Of a stretch of DNA of 64,000 bases, positions 1 through 8,978 are shown one piece after another; position 1 is the first letter of the stretch, and each line of letters begins with the position of its first letter. Origin of the DNA: Fuscovulum sp. (GTDB taxonomy: Bacteria; Pseudomonadota; Alphaproteobacteria; Rhodobacterales; Rhodobacteraceae). The translations under genes were made by a program, and so were the position numbers. The notes below the pieces were generated by a model that had not been told where the DNA came from, made no database searches, and saw only the letters and a list, made by a program, of their open reading frames with translations. The stretch lies in assembly GCA_035192965.1 (NCBI GenBank), contig CP136571.1, positions 1,756,501 to 1,820,500 on the forward strand. Reading direction: 5' to 3'.

Positions 1-120
1 AATCTGGCGGCCAAGGCCTTCACCCTGATCTACCCTGAAACGGCTCCGTCAGAAACGCACATGGAACTTCACCTCATTCCGCGGACCGACCGAAAGCAGA
101 ATCAACTCGCCAAAAGATAG
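1..120 (+). CDS. Partial 3' end of an unidentified gene
   Basis: Frame 1 is open from the window edge to a TAG at 118-120 and gives 39 residues ending QNQLAKR. The codons at its start are G/C-rich at the third position, as in a real gene of this genome, but the last third is less so. The fragment is too short to assign. By position it would belong to the decayed integrative element that ends at tRNA-Glu. It could also be a chance open frame. Confidence 0.3.
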   Translation, partial: NLAAKAFTLIYPETAPSETHMELHLIPRTDRKQNQLAKR

Positions 121-481
121 TGCATACGTTCAGCATATGCCGTGGAAAGATAGAAGAAACCAGTTGACATTTTCCAGAAAGCTTGTGTCAGAAATAATTA
201 TGAAAAACGTATAATTTAAGGAACAATTCCGAATTATAGGGCGATTTTCTAAACTTACCCCAAGTACATCCTCATCCACCTCTCAGATAATCGTCTTTTG
301 GTCTCAGAGTTTACATTATCCACAGTCACGTGCGTGATTTTTATGGACAGCTCTAGCGATTTTCTCCGCCGTCTACCAAGATTCTTGCAGACGTGAACTT
401 GTGAGGTTTCATATGCCGAGAAAACGCACCGATCACAGTAGATTTTCTCCCTTTGTGAGGGAGACAGTGGGCGAACCCGAA
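121..481. other. Non-coding, AT-richer stretch
   Basis: About 360 bases with lower GC than the chromosome around it. No open frame on either strand looks coding, and I see no clear hairpin terminator or repeat. AT-rich stretches around 160-250 could hold the promoter of the excisionase-like gene downstream. GTG 401 and ATG 413 lie in frame with that gene, so its true start might be inside this stretch. Confidence 0.4.
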
Positions 482-745
482 ATGACCAAGCGCAACAACC
501 CAATTACAACCATTGATCCCGGCGCCCTGCGACGTGAGGCTGCCGCTCATTACTGTGGGGTGAGCGCCGTGTACTTTGACCGCATGGTTGCTCTTGGTGC
601 GCTCCCTTCTCCGAGACGGCTTGGATCGAATGTGCGGGTCTGGATTAAACGCGAACTGGATCAGTATCTGTTGACCCTGCCGAGTGCATATGATGTGGAC
701 TTGGGCAGCGATGTAAATCCCTGTGATCGGTTGTTGGATGAGTAA
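482..745 (+). CDS. AlpA/excisionase-like DNA-binding protein
   Basis: A small basic protein of 87 residues from ATG 482, or 110 from the in-frame ATG 413. The core reads AAAHYCGVSAVYFDRMVALG, then LPSPRRLGSNVRVWIKRELD, which is the layout of an AlpA/MerR-like winged helix: recognition helix, then a wing with R-x-x-W followed by an acidic helix. Such proteins act as excisionases or early regulators of integrative elements. It lies 0.75 kb upstream of a broken integrase on the same strand and near tRNA-Glu, which fits that role. Confidence is moderate because the fold is inferred from pattern only and the start is uncertain. Confidence 0.55.
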   Translation: MTKRNNPITTIDPGALRREAAAHYCGVSAVYFDRMVALGALPSPRRLGSNVRVWIKRELDQYLLTLPSAYDVDLGSDVNPCDRLLDE

Positions 746-1490
746 GTTGAAGATGGTCTTTTTCCTTCTGAAGAGGGATTTGGGGGAAAAGAGCGATGTG
801 GTTGAAGATGAGAGTCAGTGGTGCCAGCGGCACATGGCCATTCGTCCGGTCGTGATGCATCATGCACAGCGGCTGATCTCAGAGGAACCGCGCGTTCTTG
901 AGGCCGATTGCAACAGCAAGAATTGCGGGAATGCCAGCTATCCAAGTTTTGCGGCTAGGCCTCTTGCAGAAATCGATGGATCAGCCTGACTTGAGTGTCT
1001 TTCAAAGAACGGCAGGTACCGCCTCTCAAAGTATTCAATGAAGTGGCCGTGTCTCTGCGCTGTTTATGGGTTCGTGCTCCATGGTGCCATTGGGCTGAGA
1101 CTGTTGTTAGCTCAGAAAGAATTTGCCACAGGAGTTGCCAGCTTCTCTAGAGATCCTTCGCAGGCTCTCAGTCTGCTTCTCAGTCGGTCTCAATTTTATC
1201 GAAAGCTGACCACACGCATTCCGTTTTGAACCTCTCGGGCTCTGTCACCGTGATGGAGTAAGGTATCAATCTATCGAAGTGAAGGGTTGAGAGCAGAGAT
1301 AGTGTAGCACTGGCAGCTCATTTTGTGCCGGAGCTTTTTTATGGGATCATGTGAAAATTTTCTTGATAAACCTCGTTTTGAACTTATCAATCAGCAGATT
1401 TCGGTTTTGGGTAGTGCAGGCCAAGTGTGCCGCGTGTGTGACGCCCAAACAGAAACTTAGAGTGAAAAATCAGTGGTCTGGAGGCATTAG
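746..1490. other. Decayed stretch between excisionase-like gene and integrase
   Basis: This 745-base interval has mixed GC and only short open frames. One (723-989, +) overlaps the end of the excisionase-like gene in another frame; another (1038-1229, +) has no recognisable motif. I find no tRNA, terminator or insertion sequence. It reads as eroded element DNA or a long promoter region for the integrase. An AT-rich run around 1335-1400 is the likeliest promoter area. Confidence 0.4.
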
Positions 1491-2528
1491 ATGAAGCGCA
1501 AAAACCCATTTCCTGGAGTGAGTAGAGTCACTGATCGACATAAGAAGGTGCGCTATCGTTTTCGTGTCTATGGTAAGATCGACATGTATCTTCCCGGGCC
1601 CTATGGCTCCAAAGAGTTTTGTATCGCCTATGATCGTGCGATCGCCGGATTGACGGAGCCTTCACCGAAAGCAGCTCGTGTGGATCCAAATTCGTTTGCA
1701 GGCCTGATCGTGCGCTACAAATCGACCATGCGGTATGCCGATCTGTCTTTGAGCAGGAAGAAGACCCTGCAGCGTGAACTGGCTTGGTTGATGGATCAGA
1801 TCGGTGATCTGCCTTTTCGCAGTTTCCAAAAGAAGCATGTTGAAGCCTTGATGAAGAAAAAGGCGGGGCCGGTGGCCGCAAACACTGTCAAAAAGAACCT
1901 GTCGATGCTCTTCAATTTTGCAATTGGTGAGGAAATCCTGAAGGACAATCCCGCCAAGCTCGCTTAAAAGCGCAAAACAAATCCGGATGGATACCATACT
2001 TGGACCAACGAGGAGATTTCCCAGTATCTTGCTGTGCATCCGAAAGGAAGCAAGGCTCGCCTCGCCCTTTTGATCTTTCTCCTTACAGGTGCATCACGTC
2101 AGGACGCAGCGGCCCTCGAGAAGAACAATATGGAGGGAGGGCGGGTGAGTTACTCACGCGGAAAGACGCGCGTGGCAGCGCTGCTGCCGATCTTGCCCGA
2201 ACTGGCTGAAGAGCTTGCTCTGTTGCCGGAAGACCAGGTGCCGTTGCTCGCGCATGGTGCCGGGCGCAAATACAAGGCAGAAACATTGGGCAATTGGTTT
2301 CGGGATCAATGCGTTGCGGCGGGTCTGCCGCATTGTTCTGCCCATGGGTTGCGCAAGGCGGGTGCGACACGTCTGGCGGAGGCCGGTGCTACGGAGTGGG
2401 AGATTGCCAGTTACCTTGCGCACAAGGACACCAAGATGGCGTCGATTTACGTTCAGAAGGCGAACCGGGCGCTTCTCGCGGACAATGGCATGGCGCGTCT
2501 GAGGCCGGTCGAGGCAAAGAAACCTTGA
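1491..2528 (+). pseudogene. Tyrosine recombinase/integrase, split by one in-frame stop
   Basis: The frame from ATG 1491 runs to a TAA at 1965-1967 and continues in the same frame, without any indel, to a TGA at 2526-2528. Ignoring the stop it encodes a 345-residue phage-type integrase. The N-terminal part holds the SAM-like core-binding domain. After the stop come KTNPDGYHTWT, TGASRQDA (first catalytic Arg), HGLRKAGATRLAEAG (His-x-x-Arg) and YLAHKDTKMASIYVQ (His and the Tyr nucleophile), so the catalytic set is intact. A single substitution (for example from AAA, GAA or CAA) would explain the stop. The gene ends 70 bases from tRNA-Glu, the usual place for an integrase. It is probably inactive unless the stop is read through. 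Confidence 0.85.
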
Positions 2529-2597
2529 CCAACCTTTTTTACAGGTTGGTCAAAGGCGCTTGTAGCTCGCTGATTTTAAAGTGCTTTTTATCGAGAG

Positions 2598-2672
2598 TGG
2601 CAGCCCGTAGGGGAGTCGAACCCCTCTTCCCAGGTTGAAAACCTGGTGTCCTAACCGATAGACGAACGGGCC
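2598..2672 (-). tRNA. tRNA-Glu (TTC)
   Basis: On the minus strand the cloverleaf begins GGCCCGT (2672-2666), which pairs with ACGGGCT near the 3' end. The anticodon loop TTTTCAA sits between the CCAGG/CCTGG stems, giving anticodon TTC. The T-arm is GAGGGGTTCGACTCCCC. The discriminator is G and CCA is encoded (2600-2598). Length is 75. The 3' end faces the broken integrase, so it is the likely attachment site of the element to the left. No second copy of the tRNA 3' end is visible in 1-1490, so the other att site would lie outside the window. Confidence 0.93.
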
Positions 2673-2823
2673 ACGGCGTTTGGTGGGGGCGGTCTAACGA
2701 AGGGCAAACCCTTGTGCAAGAGGAAAAGTGTGGTCGGTGGGCGCGTTGGCTTTTCGGGTTTTCCCCGGGGCGGTGGACGGGCAGGATCACGGGACGGGCG
2801 GTGCGAATCGGGGGGATGGGCCA

Positions 2824-3591
2824 TTGCTGCAAGAGATCGACCTGAATGCCGATCTGGGCGAGGGGTTTGGGCCTTGGGCCATGGGCGATGACGCGGCGAT
2901 GCTGGACATTGTCAGCAGCGCCAATCTGGCCTGTGGCGGCCATGCGGGCGACCCCGAGGTGATGTTTGCCAGCCTTCGGTTGGCGGCAGAGCGCGGCGTC
3001 GTCGTGGGTGCCCATCCCGGCTATGCCGACCGCGAGGGGTTCGGGCGGCGGGTGATCCCGATGACGCCGAATGAGATTGCACGCATGGTGGCCGCGCAGG
3101 TGGGTGCCTTGCAGGGCGTGGCCGCGCTGGCCGGGGTGACGGTGCGATACGTCAAAGCGCATGGGGCGCTGGCCAATCTGGCCGCCGACCGGGCCGAAGT
3201 GGCGGCGGTTATTGCCGGGGCGGTGCGGGCGCTGCCGGGAAAGCTGGCGCTGCTGGCAATTTCCGGAACGGAGTTGGAGATAGAGGGGCGCAAGGCCGGG
3301 CTGGAGGTGGTGTCCGAGGTCTTTGCCGACCGCGCCTATCGCGCCGACGGGCGGCTGGTGCCGCGCGGGCAGGCGGGCGCGGTATTGCACGAACCTGCGA
3401 TGGTGGCAGAGCGGCTGCTGCGCTTTGCCGAGACGGGCCGGATGCCGGTGCTGGGCGGGGGTGAGGTCGCCTTGGCGGCGCGGTCGGTCTGTGTGCATGG
3501 CGACACGCCCGGTGCGGTGGCACTGGCGCGCGGGCTGCGCGCAAGCCTTGAGGCGGCAGGGCTTGCCATCCGCCCCTTTGCCGGGGTCTGA
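2824..3591 (+). CDS. pxpA: 5-oxoprolinase subunit A (LamB/YcsF family)
   Basis: PxpA forms, with PxpB and PxpC, the ATP-dependent 5-oxoprolinase that opens 5-oxo-L-proline to glutamate in the cytoplasm. The product begins LQEIDLNADLGEGFGPW and carries ANLACGGHAGDPEVM, the metal/substrate-site motifs of the LamB/YcsF family. From TTG 2824 it is 255 residues, the family norm. The frame stays open upstream to 2728, but those residues do not look like the family, so TTG with the G-rich run before it is preferred. The stop is one base from the pxpB start, so the three genes form an operon. Confidence 0.88.
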   Translation: MLQEIDLNADLGEGFGPWAMGDDAAMLDIVSSANLACGGHAGDPEVMFASLRLAAERGVVVGAHPGYADREGFGRRVIPMTPNEIARMVAAQVGALQGVAALAGVTVRYVKAHGALANLAADRAEVAAVIAGAVRALPGKLALLAISGTELEIEGRKAGLEVVSEVFADRAYRADGRLVPRGQAGAVLHEPAMVAERLLRFAETGRMPVLGGGEVALAARSVCVHGDTPGAVALARGLRASLEAAGLAIRPFAGV

Positions 3592-3592
3592 G

Positions 3593-4273
3593 ATGGACTA
3601 TCCGCGCCTGACCCCGGTGGCCGACCGTGCCGTGCTGGTGGATTTCGGCGCAGCTGTGACGGACGGCGTGCATGACGCGGTGTTGGCGCTGGACCGGGTG
3701 CTGCGCGACGATCCGGTGGGCGGGCAGGTAGAGGTGGTGCCTGCCATGGTGAACCTGCTGGTGGTCTTTGACCCGCTGATGACCGATCACGCGGCTGTCG
3801 CGGCCGGGGTGGAGGCGCGGCTTTCTCTTGCCCGGCCGGACAGGGCGGAAGGGGCAGGGCACGAGGTTCTGGTCTGCTATGATGGGGAGTTCGGGCGCGA
3901 TCTGGCTGCTGTGGCAAGTGCGACGGGGCTAAGCGTAGAAGCGGTGATCGCGGCGCATCTGGCGGGCGATTACCGGGTGTTCATGTACGGCTTTGCCCCC
4001 GGCTATGCTTATCTGACCGGCGTGCCAGAGGCGATTCACCTGCCGCGCAAGGCGGCCCCCGTGCGGGGTGTCGCGGCGGGCAGCGTCATCATCGCGGGCG
4101 GGCAATGTCTGGTGACGACACTGACCATGCCGACAGGGTGGTGGGTGATCGGGCGGTCGCCCACGCGGATTCTGACGGGCGATACGGCGCGGCCCTTTCT
4201 GTTTGATGTGGGTGACCGGGTGCAGTTCCGGCGCGTGGGGCTGGACGATTTCGCCGCAGCGGAGCGCGGCTGA
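3593..4273 (+). CDS. pxpB: 5-oxoprolinase subunit B (KipI/allophanate hydrolase subunit 1 family)
   Basis: A 226-residue protein starting MDYPRLTPVADRAVLVDFG, one base after the pxpA stop. It has the cyclophilin-like C-terminal half of the family with YGFAPGYAYLTGVPE, LPRKAAPVRGVAAGSVIIAG and GWWVIGRSP. It is known as KipI in Bacillus, where it inhibits the KinA kinase, but in this pxpABC context the 5-oxoprolinase role is the better call. Its TGA overlaps the ATG of pxpC (TGATG), which suggests translational coupling. Confidence 0.88.
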   Translation: MDYPRLTPVADRAVLVDFGAAVTDGVHDAVLALDRVLRDDPVGGQVEVVPAMVNLLVVFDPLMTDHAAVAAGVEARLSLARPDRAEGAGHEVLVCYDGEFGRDLAAVASATGLSVEAVIAAHLAGDYRVFMYGFAPGYAYLTGVPEAIHLPRKAAPVRGVAAGSVIIAGGQCLVTTLTMPTGWWVIGRSPTRILTGDTARPFLFDVGDRVQFRRVGLDDFAAAERG

Positions 4274-5205
4274 TGGCGCGGGCGGTGCTGCGGGTGATTG
4301 CGGCCGGGCCGCATTGTTCGGTCCAGGATGGCGGGCGGGCCGGGCTGATGCGCTTTGGCGTGCCGGCCTCTGGCGCGATGGACCGGGCGGCGCTGGCGCT
4401 GGCCAATCACGCGCTGGGCAACGCGCCGGGCGCGGCCGCGGTTGAGGTATCGCTGGGCGGGCTGGTGCTGGAGGTCGAGTCGGGGGCGTTGTCGGTCGCG
4501 GTGGCGGGTGGCGGCTTTGTGGTGGAGGCCGGGGCGTCGCGGACGGGGTCATGGTCGGTGGTGAACTTGCGCGAAGGCGACCGGCTGGCGATCCGGCGCG
4601 GGCCTTGGGGGGCATGGTGCACGATCGCCTTTGCCGGGGTGTTGGTGGCTGAACCGTGGCTGGGCAGTGTGGCCACCCATGCGCTGTCCGGGTTGGGCGG
4701 TGGTGCCGTTGTGGCAAGCCGGCGGCTGGTGGTTGAACAGGCGCGAACGGTGGGCGCGCGGCCGATGGCCTGCCCGGTCTGGGCACGGCCGCGCGGGGAT
4801 GCGGTGGCGCTGGTGATCGGGCCGCAAGAGCGGTTCTTTGCGCCAGAACGGATCGAGATGCTGCTGGGCGCGCGCTTTCATCTGACCGATGCCTATGATC
4901 GGATGGGGGTGCGCCTGCGCGGGCCATCGCTGGCACCCGAAGGTGCGCTGGGCATCCCGTCCGAACCCGTGTTGCGCGGATCGCTGCAAGTGGCGGGGGA
5001 TGGGGTGGCGGCCGTGCTGATGGCAGATCATCAGACGACCGGGGGCTATCCGAAGATCGCCACGCTGGTCGGTTCCGAACTGGACGCTTTCGCGCAATTG
5101 CGGCCACATGCAGAGGTGCGCTTCCGGTCGGTGACCCCGGAACAGGCGGTGGCCATGGTGCGATTGCGGGCGGCGGCCCTGCGGCGGTTGCTGGAACGGA
5201 CATGA
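4273..5205 (+). CDS. pxpC: 5-oxoprolinase subunit C (KipA/allophanate hydrolase subunit 2 family)
   Basis: A 310-residue biotin-dependent-carboxyltransferase-like domain protein: AAGPHCSVQDGGRAGLMRFG at the N-terminus, ASGAMDRAALALANHALGN, then FHLTDAYDRMGVRLRGPSL and MADHQTTGGYPKIATL. These are hallmarks of the KipA/PxpC family. It pairs with PxpB to bind and cleave 5-oxoproline using ATP. The gene overlaps pxpB by one base and is followed after 33 bases by a glycerate kinase gene on the same strand. Confidence 0.88.
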   Translation: MARAVLRVIAAGPHCSVQDGGRAGLMRFGVPASGAMDRAALALANHALGNAPGAAAVEVSLGGLVLEVESGALSVAVAGGGFVVEAGASRTGSWSVVNLREGDRLAIRRGPWGAWCTIAFAGVLVAEPWLGSVATHALSGLGGGAVVASRRLVVEQARTVGARPMACPVWARPRGDAVALVIGPQERFFAPERIEMLLGARFHLTDAYDRMGVRLRGPSLAPEGALGIPSEPVLRGSLQVAGDGVAAVLMADHQTTGGYPKIATLVGSELDAFAQLRPHAEVRFRSVTPEQAVAMVRLRAAALRRLLERT

Positions 5206-5238
5206 GGTTGCGCGATTTGCGCAACGCGGGAGGGGCGG

Positions 5239-6507
5239 ATGAATCTTTCTGAAATCGGACCGGCGGCGTTCCTGCGGGCCCTTTTCGACCGAGCGGTCGA
5301 AGTGGCCGATCCGATGCGGTCCTTGGCGCAGGTCCTTCCACCCAAACCTGCGGGGCGGGTGGTTGTTATTGGCGCAGGCAAGGCCAGCGCCCGTATGGCC
5401 GAAGCGGTGGAGGTGGCTTGGGGCCCCTGCGAGGGGCTGGTGATCACGCGCTATGGCTATGGCCGCCCGTGCCGGGGGATCGAGATCGTGGAGGCCGCGC
5501 ATCCGGTGCCGGACGCAGCCGGGGCGGCGGCCACCGCGCGGATGCTGGATTTGGTGGCGGGGCTGGGCGAGGGGGATTTCGTGCTGGCGCTGATTTCGGG
5601 CGGGGCTTCGGCTTTGCTGGTGGCACCTGTTGCCGGGGTGACGCTGGCGGAGAAACAGGCGGTGAATGCCGCGCTGTTGGCCTCTGGTGCGCCGATTCAC
5701 CGGATGAACACGGTCCGCAAGCATCTGAGCCGGGTGAAGGGCGGGCAGCTGGCGGCAGCAGCCTGGCCTGCGCGGATGCTGACGCTGATGATATCGGATG
5801 TGCCGGGCGATGATCCGGCTTTCATCGGATCAGGCCCGACCGTCGGCGATGCCTCGACCGTGGCCGAGGCGCGGGCGGTGCTGGAGCGGTGGAAGGTGGC
5901 CGTGCCGAACAGTGTGACGGCGGCGCTGAACGGGCCTTCGGGCGTGGTGCCGCCCGGCGATGCGCGGCTGGGGCGGGTGGAGAATGTGATTTATGCCGCG
6001 CCGATCCAGTCGCTGAGGGCGGCAGCCCAGATGGCAAAGGGCGTAGAGGTCCGGCTGCTGGGCGATGCGTTGGAGGGTGAGGCGCGGGAGGCGGCCATCG
6101 CCCATGCGAGGCTGGCGGTAGAGGCGGCGGAAGGGCTGCGCGCCGGGGATCGGCCCGTACTGCTGCTGTCGGGCGGGGAACTGACAGTGACGCGGCGGGG
6201 CGATGGCATCGGTGGGCCGAATGCGGAATTCTGCCTCGCCCTTGCGCTGGCGCTGCGCGGGCATCCCCAGGTGCATGCGATTGCCTGCGATACCGACGGT
6301 GTGGATGGCGCGGCAGAGGTGGCGGGCGCGCGGGTGGCACCCGATACGCTGGCGCGGGCGGCGCGGGCCGGGGTGGATGCAGGGCGCGCGCTGGCGGCCA
6401 ATGACGCGCACAGCTTTTTCGCCGCGCTGGGCGATCAGGTGATCACCGGGCCAACGCTGACCAATGTGAACGATTTCAGGGCCGTGCTGATCCTGCCGCC
6501 CGGTTGA
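5239..6507 (+). CDS. Glycerate 2-kinase (DUF4147/MOFRL family)
   Basis: A 422-residue type-2 glycerate kinase, which phosphorylates D-glycerate to 2-phosphoglycerate. The N-terminal DUF4147 domain shows VVVIGAGKASARMAEAVE, the middle FVLALISGGASALL and NTVRKHLSRVKGG, and the C-terminal MOFRL domain LLLSGGELTVTRRGDGIGGPNAEF and ACDTDGVDGAAEVAGA. All are conserved in GckA/TtuD proteins. An AGGGGCGG run before ATG 5239 serves as ribosome site. It may be cotranscribed with pxpABC. Symbols gckA and ttuD are both used for the family, so none is assigned. Confidence 0.88.
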   Translation: MNLSEIGPAAFLRALFDRAVEVADPMRSLAQVLPPKPAGRVVVIGAGKASARMAEAVEVAWGPCEGLVITRYGYGRPCRGIEIVEAAHPVPDAAGAAATARMLDLVAGLGEGDFVLALISGGASALLVAPVAGVTLAEKQAVNAALLASGAPIHRMNTVRKHLSRVKGGQLAAAAWPARMLTLMISDVPGDDPAFIGSGPTVGDASTVAEARAVLERWKVAVPNSVTAALNGPSGVVPPGDARLGRVENVIYAAPIQSLRAAAQMAKGVEVRLLGDALEGEAREAAIAHARLAVEAAEGLRAGDRPVLLLSGGELTVTRRGDGIGGPNAEFCLALALALRGHPQVHAIACDTDGVDGAAEVAGARVAPDTLARAARAGVDAGRALAANDAHSFFAALGDQVITGPTLTNVNDFRAVLILPPG

Positions 6508-6516
6508 CTCAGCGCC

Positions 6517-8079
6517 TTACAGCCAGTCATGCGGCAGAAAGGCCATCGCCCAGGCGGCAAGGCGGCGCAGGACGGACGCTTCGGGTTCGTTGCGTTCCTT
6601 GCCCCTGCGGCCATCCTCGACGATGTTCCAATGCAGCGCGCCATTCTCAAGTGTGACAGCAAAGGCCGAGTCCGGTGCGGTTTGCCGGTCAAACAGCGCC
6701 GCAAGTTCACCGCCCAGCACCGGATCGCGGAACAGCAGGCCAAATTCGGTGTTGAGATGCGCAGAGCGCATATCGAAATTGTGCGAACCGACCAGCGCGC
6801 AGGTGCCGTCGATCAGGAAGATCTTGGCATGCAGCCTGTCCCGGCTGCCCCTGATCCCCGCGGGCAGGCCGCGGCGGCGGGTTCGGATCGGCGCGAATTC
6901 CCAAAGTGCCGCGCCAGAGGCCAGAAGCGGCTGGCGGTAATGGGCATAGGCCGCGTGAACCCCGGCCACATCGGTTGTCGACAGCGAATTGGTGAGCACC
7001 TTGACCGCCACCCCACGTTCGGCCAGCCCGGTGATTGCCGACAGGCCGCGCGATCCCGGCACGAAATAGGGTGTGGTCAGCCGGATTTCTGACTGGGCGC
7101 TTTGCAGCAGGTCGCCGATCCGGTCGGCCAACCAGGGTTCGGCCCGCTGCCCCATCGCCTTTTCTGGCGGATCGGCAAGCAGGCTGACCTCCTCGATCCA
7201 GCGCAAGGGAGCGCAGAGCAGATCGTCGGCGCTGCGCCCGGCGATGGCCTGATCGCGATATTGCTGGGAAAACGGTGCCGTAGTGCGCTGCGCTAGGCGG
7301 CGGCGAAACCGCGCCGGGTTCAGGCGCAGGTTTGGCCAGAGCGTGACCAGAGGCAGCGAAAGACCAAGGTTCCAGAACCGGTCGAACAGGGCGGCGGCCT
7401 CGGCCACGAGGGGGCCTGCAAGGATGATGTCGGCATCATGGGCCAGCCGCCCGCTTTTGTCGGATGCGCCAAAGTAAAGGTCGCCCACATTGCGCCCGCC
7501 CAGAATGGCCAGCCGACCATCCGCAATCCAGATCTTGCCATGCATGCGGCGGTTGAAGCGGGACAGGCCAAGGAGGAACTCAGCAGAGCGGCGCAGCCAA
7601 TGGCCGCGATTGCGCGTCGGGTTGAACAGCCGCACCTCGATGTTCGGGTGCTGGGTCAGACCAAGAAAGGCCAGATCGAACCCCTGCACGTTCACATCAT
7701 CCAGCAGAAGGCGCACGCGCACCCCCCGGTCGGCGGCGGCCAGAAGATCGGCCATCAGCAGCCGGCCAGAGGTATCGGCCCGCCAGATATAGTAGATCAG
7801 ATCAAGGCTGCGCCCGGCATGGCTGGCCGACAGGCTGCGCGCGGCAAAAGCATCCTTTGGCCCCAGCAGATTGGCCAGTCCGTTGCGGCCGGGATGGGCC
7901 TCGATCTGGGGCTGAAGCAGGCGGTCCAGCGGGGTTTGCGGGCCCTCGACCGGAAGATGGGTGCTGTGGCTGCCCCGGGCGCGGGCGGCAAAGCGGTTGT
8001 AGGACCGCATGGCAAGCGCCGAAGCCCCAAGAAAAAGCGCCACCGCAACGCCGATCCACAGGATCAGGCCGGGGATCAT
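6517..8079 (-). CDS. Phospholipase D-like protein (two HKD motifs), cardiolipin synthase type
   Basis: A 520-residue protein with one N-terminal membrane segment (residues ~4-25, LILWIGVAVALFLGASALAM). Two HxKxxxxD motifs follow: HGKIWIAD near residue 178 and HAKIFLID near 416, the latter followed by GSHNFDMRSAHLNTEFG. This is the architecture of bacterial PLD-superfamily lipid enzymes such as cardiolipin synthases. The start overlaps the stop of the EEP-nuclease gene by four bases (ATGA at 8079-8076), so both are made from one transcript. Substrate is inferred; a membrane nuclease or another phosphatidyl transferase is possible. Confidence 0.8.
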   Translation of the reverse strand: MIPGLILWIGVAVALFLGASALAMRSYNRFAARARGSHSTHLPVEGPQTPLDRLLQPQIEAHPGRNGLANLLGPKDAFAARSLSASHAGRSLDLIYYIWRADTSGRLLMADLLAAADRGVRVRLLLDDVNVQGFDLAFLGLTQHPNIEVRLFNPTRNRGHWLRRSAEFLLGLSRFNRRMHGKIWIADGRLAILGGRNVGDLYFGASDKSGRLAHDADIILAGPLVAEAAALFDRFWNLGLSLPLVTLWPNLRLNPARFRRRLAQRTTAPFSQQYRDQAIAGRSADDLLCAPLRWIEEVSLLADPPEKAMGQRAEPWLADRIGDLLQSAQSEIRLTTPYFVPGSRGLSAITGLAERGVAVKVLTNSLSTTDVAGVHAAYAHYRQPLLASGAALWEFAPIRTRRRGLPAGIRGSRDRLHAKIFLIDGTCALVGSHNFDMRSAHLNTEFGLLFRDPVLGGELAALFDRQTAPDSAFAVTLENGALHWNIVEDGRRGKERNEPEASVLRRLAAWAMAFLPHDWL

Positions 8080-8813
8080 GCCCCAAGCCCCGGCAGATGC
8101 AGGAGGGCCGTCAGCGGCAGGTGGTCAGAGGCGCGGCGGGCGAGGGGCGTGTCATGCGCGGCGATGTCGGAAAGCCGCCCCTCGGCGGTGGTCATCATCC
8201 TGTCGAGCGGAAGGAAAGGCCGGCGCGTGGGAAAGCTGGGCACCGGATCGGGCAGGACAAAGTGACCGGCCAGATCGGCGAGGGGCGTGCGCGGCCCGGT
8301 CTTCCATTCGTTCAGATCACCCATGAGCAGGGTGGGAAGGGGTGGCAGCTGGTTCAATAGATCAAGGATCGCGCGCGCCTGCGCCCTGCGAGACTGGCGC
8401 AAAAGGGCCAGATGGGCGGCCACCACGCGCAGGCGGCCATGCCCGAGGTCAAGATCAGTGACCAGCGCCCCGCGCGGTTCCAGCCCCGGCAGGGACAGAC
8501 GGTGATGGTCGATAACCTCTGCATCGCGAAAGAGGATCACGTTGCCATGCCAGCCATGCGACGGCCCGCCCAGCCCGATGGGAAGCGGCCTGAGGCCGGT
8601 TTCGGAATGCAGATGGTCAAGGTCCAGCAGCCCCGCGCGGGTGCCGAAGCGAAGATCGGCCTCTTGCAGGGTCATCAGATCGGGGGCGATTTCGGCGATC
8701 ACGGCGGTGGTGCGCATCAGATCGCGCCGCCGGTCGGTGCCGATACCCTTGTGGATGTTCCACGACGCCACGCGCAGGGCGGGCTGGCCGGAATTGGGGG
8801 GGACATCTGTCAT
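8076..8813 (-). CDS. Endonuclease/exonuclease/phosphatase (EEP) family protein
   Basis: A 245-residue EEP-fold protein. [13 protein letters not shown] at residues 13-25 is the first metal-site Asn motif; [12 protein letters not shown] holds the metal-binding Glu; [13 protein letters not shown] gives the GDxN motif; [11 protein letters not shown] gives the catalytic Asp-His near the C-terminus. No signal peptide is evident. It is translationally coupled to the PLD-like gene, a pairing seen for membrane-lipid or nucleic-acid hydrolases. The exact substrate cannot be read from sequence. It is divergent from tex across about 165 bases. Confidence 0.83.
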   Translation of the reverse strand: MTDVPPNSGQPALRVASWNIHKGIGTDRRRDLMRTTAVIAEIAPDLMTLQEADLRFGTRAGLLDLDHLHSETGLRPLPIGLGGPSHGWHGNVILFRDAEVIDHHRLSLPGLEPRGALVTDLDLGHGRLRVVAAHLALLRQSRRAQARAILDLLNQLPPLPTLLMGDLNEWKTGPRTPLADLAGHFVLPDPVPSFPTRRPFLPLDRMMTTAEGRLSDIAAHDTPLARRASDHLPLTALLHLPGLGA

Positions 8814-8978
8814 TGCGCCAATCTAGGCGGTGTGGCGGGCTTTGTGCAGGGGGGTTGCGCACCTGTGCCGAACCTGTGTCCCCTTGCGGTGTCGGGCGGG
8901 TGCGGGCGGGCTTGGATGCGGGGCAGGGCGCGGCTATGGTCGCCGCCCGCGACTCGACCCTCTCCGAGAAGGAATTCC

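Noticed and set aside
1..1490. Second copy of the tRNA-Glu 3' end marking the other border of the left element
   Set aside because: I looked for the T-arm/acceptor sequence in this stretch and did not find it; the border is probably outside the window.
2728..2823. N-terminal extension of PxpA from 2728
   Set aside because: The extra 32 residues do not match the family start (IDLNADLGEGFG is normally within the first ten residues).
3929..5341. Long minus-strand frames over pxpB/pxpC and glycerate kinase
   Set aside because: Pro/Arg/Ala-rich, low-complexity products antisense to well-supported genes; shadow frames.
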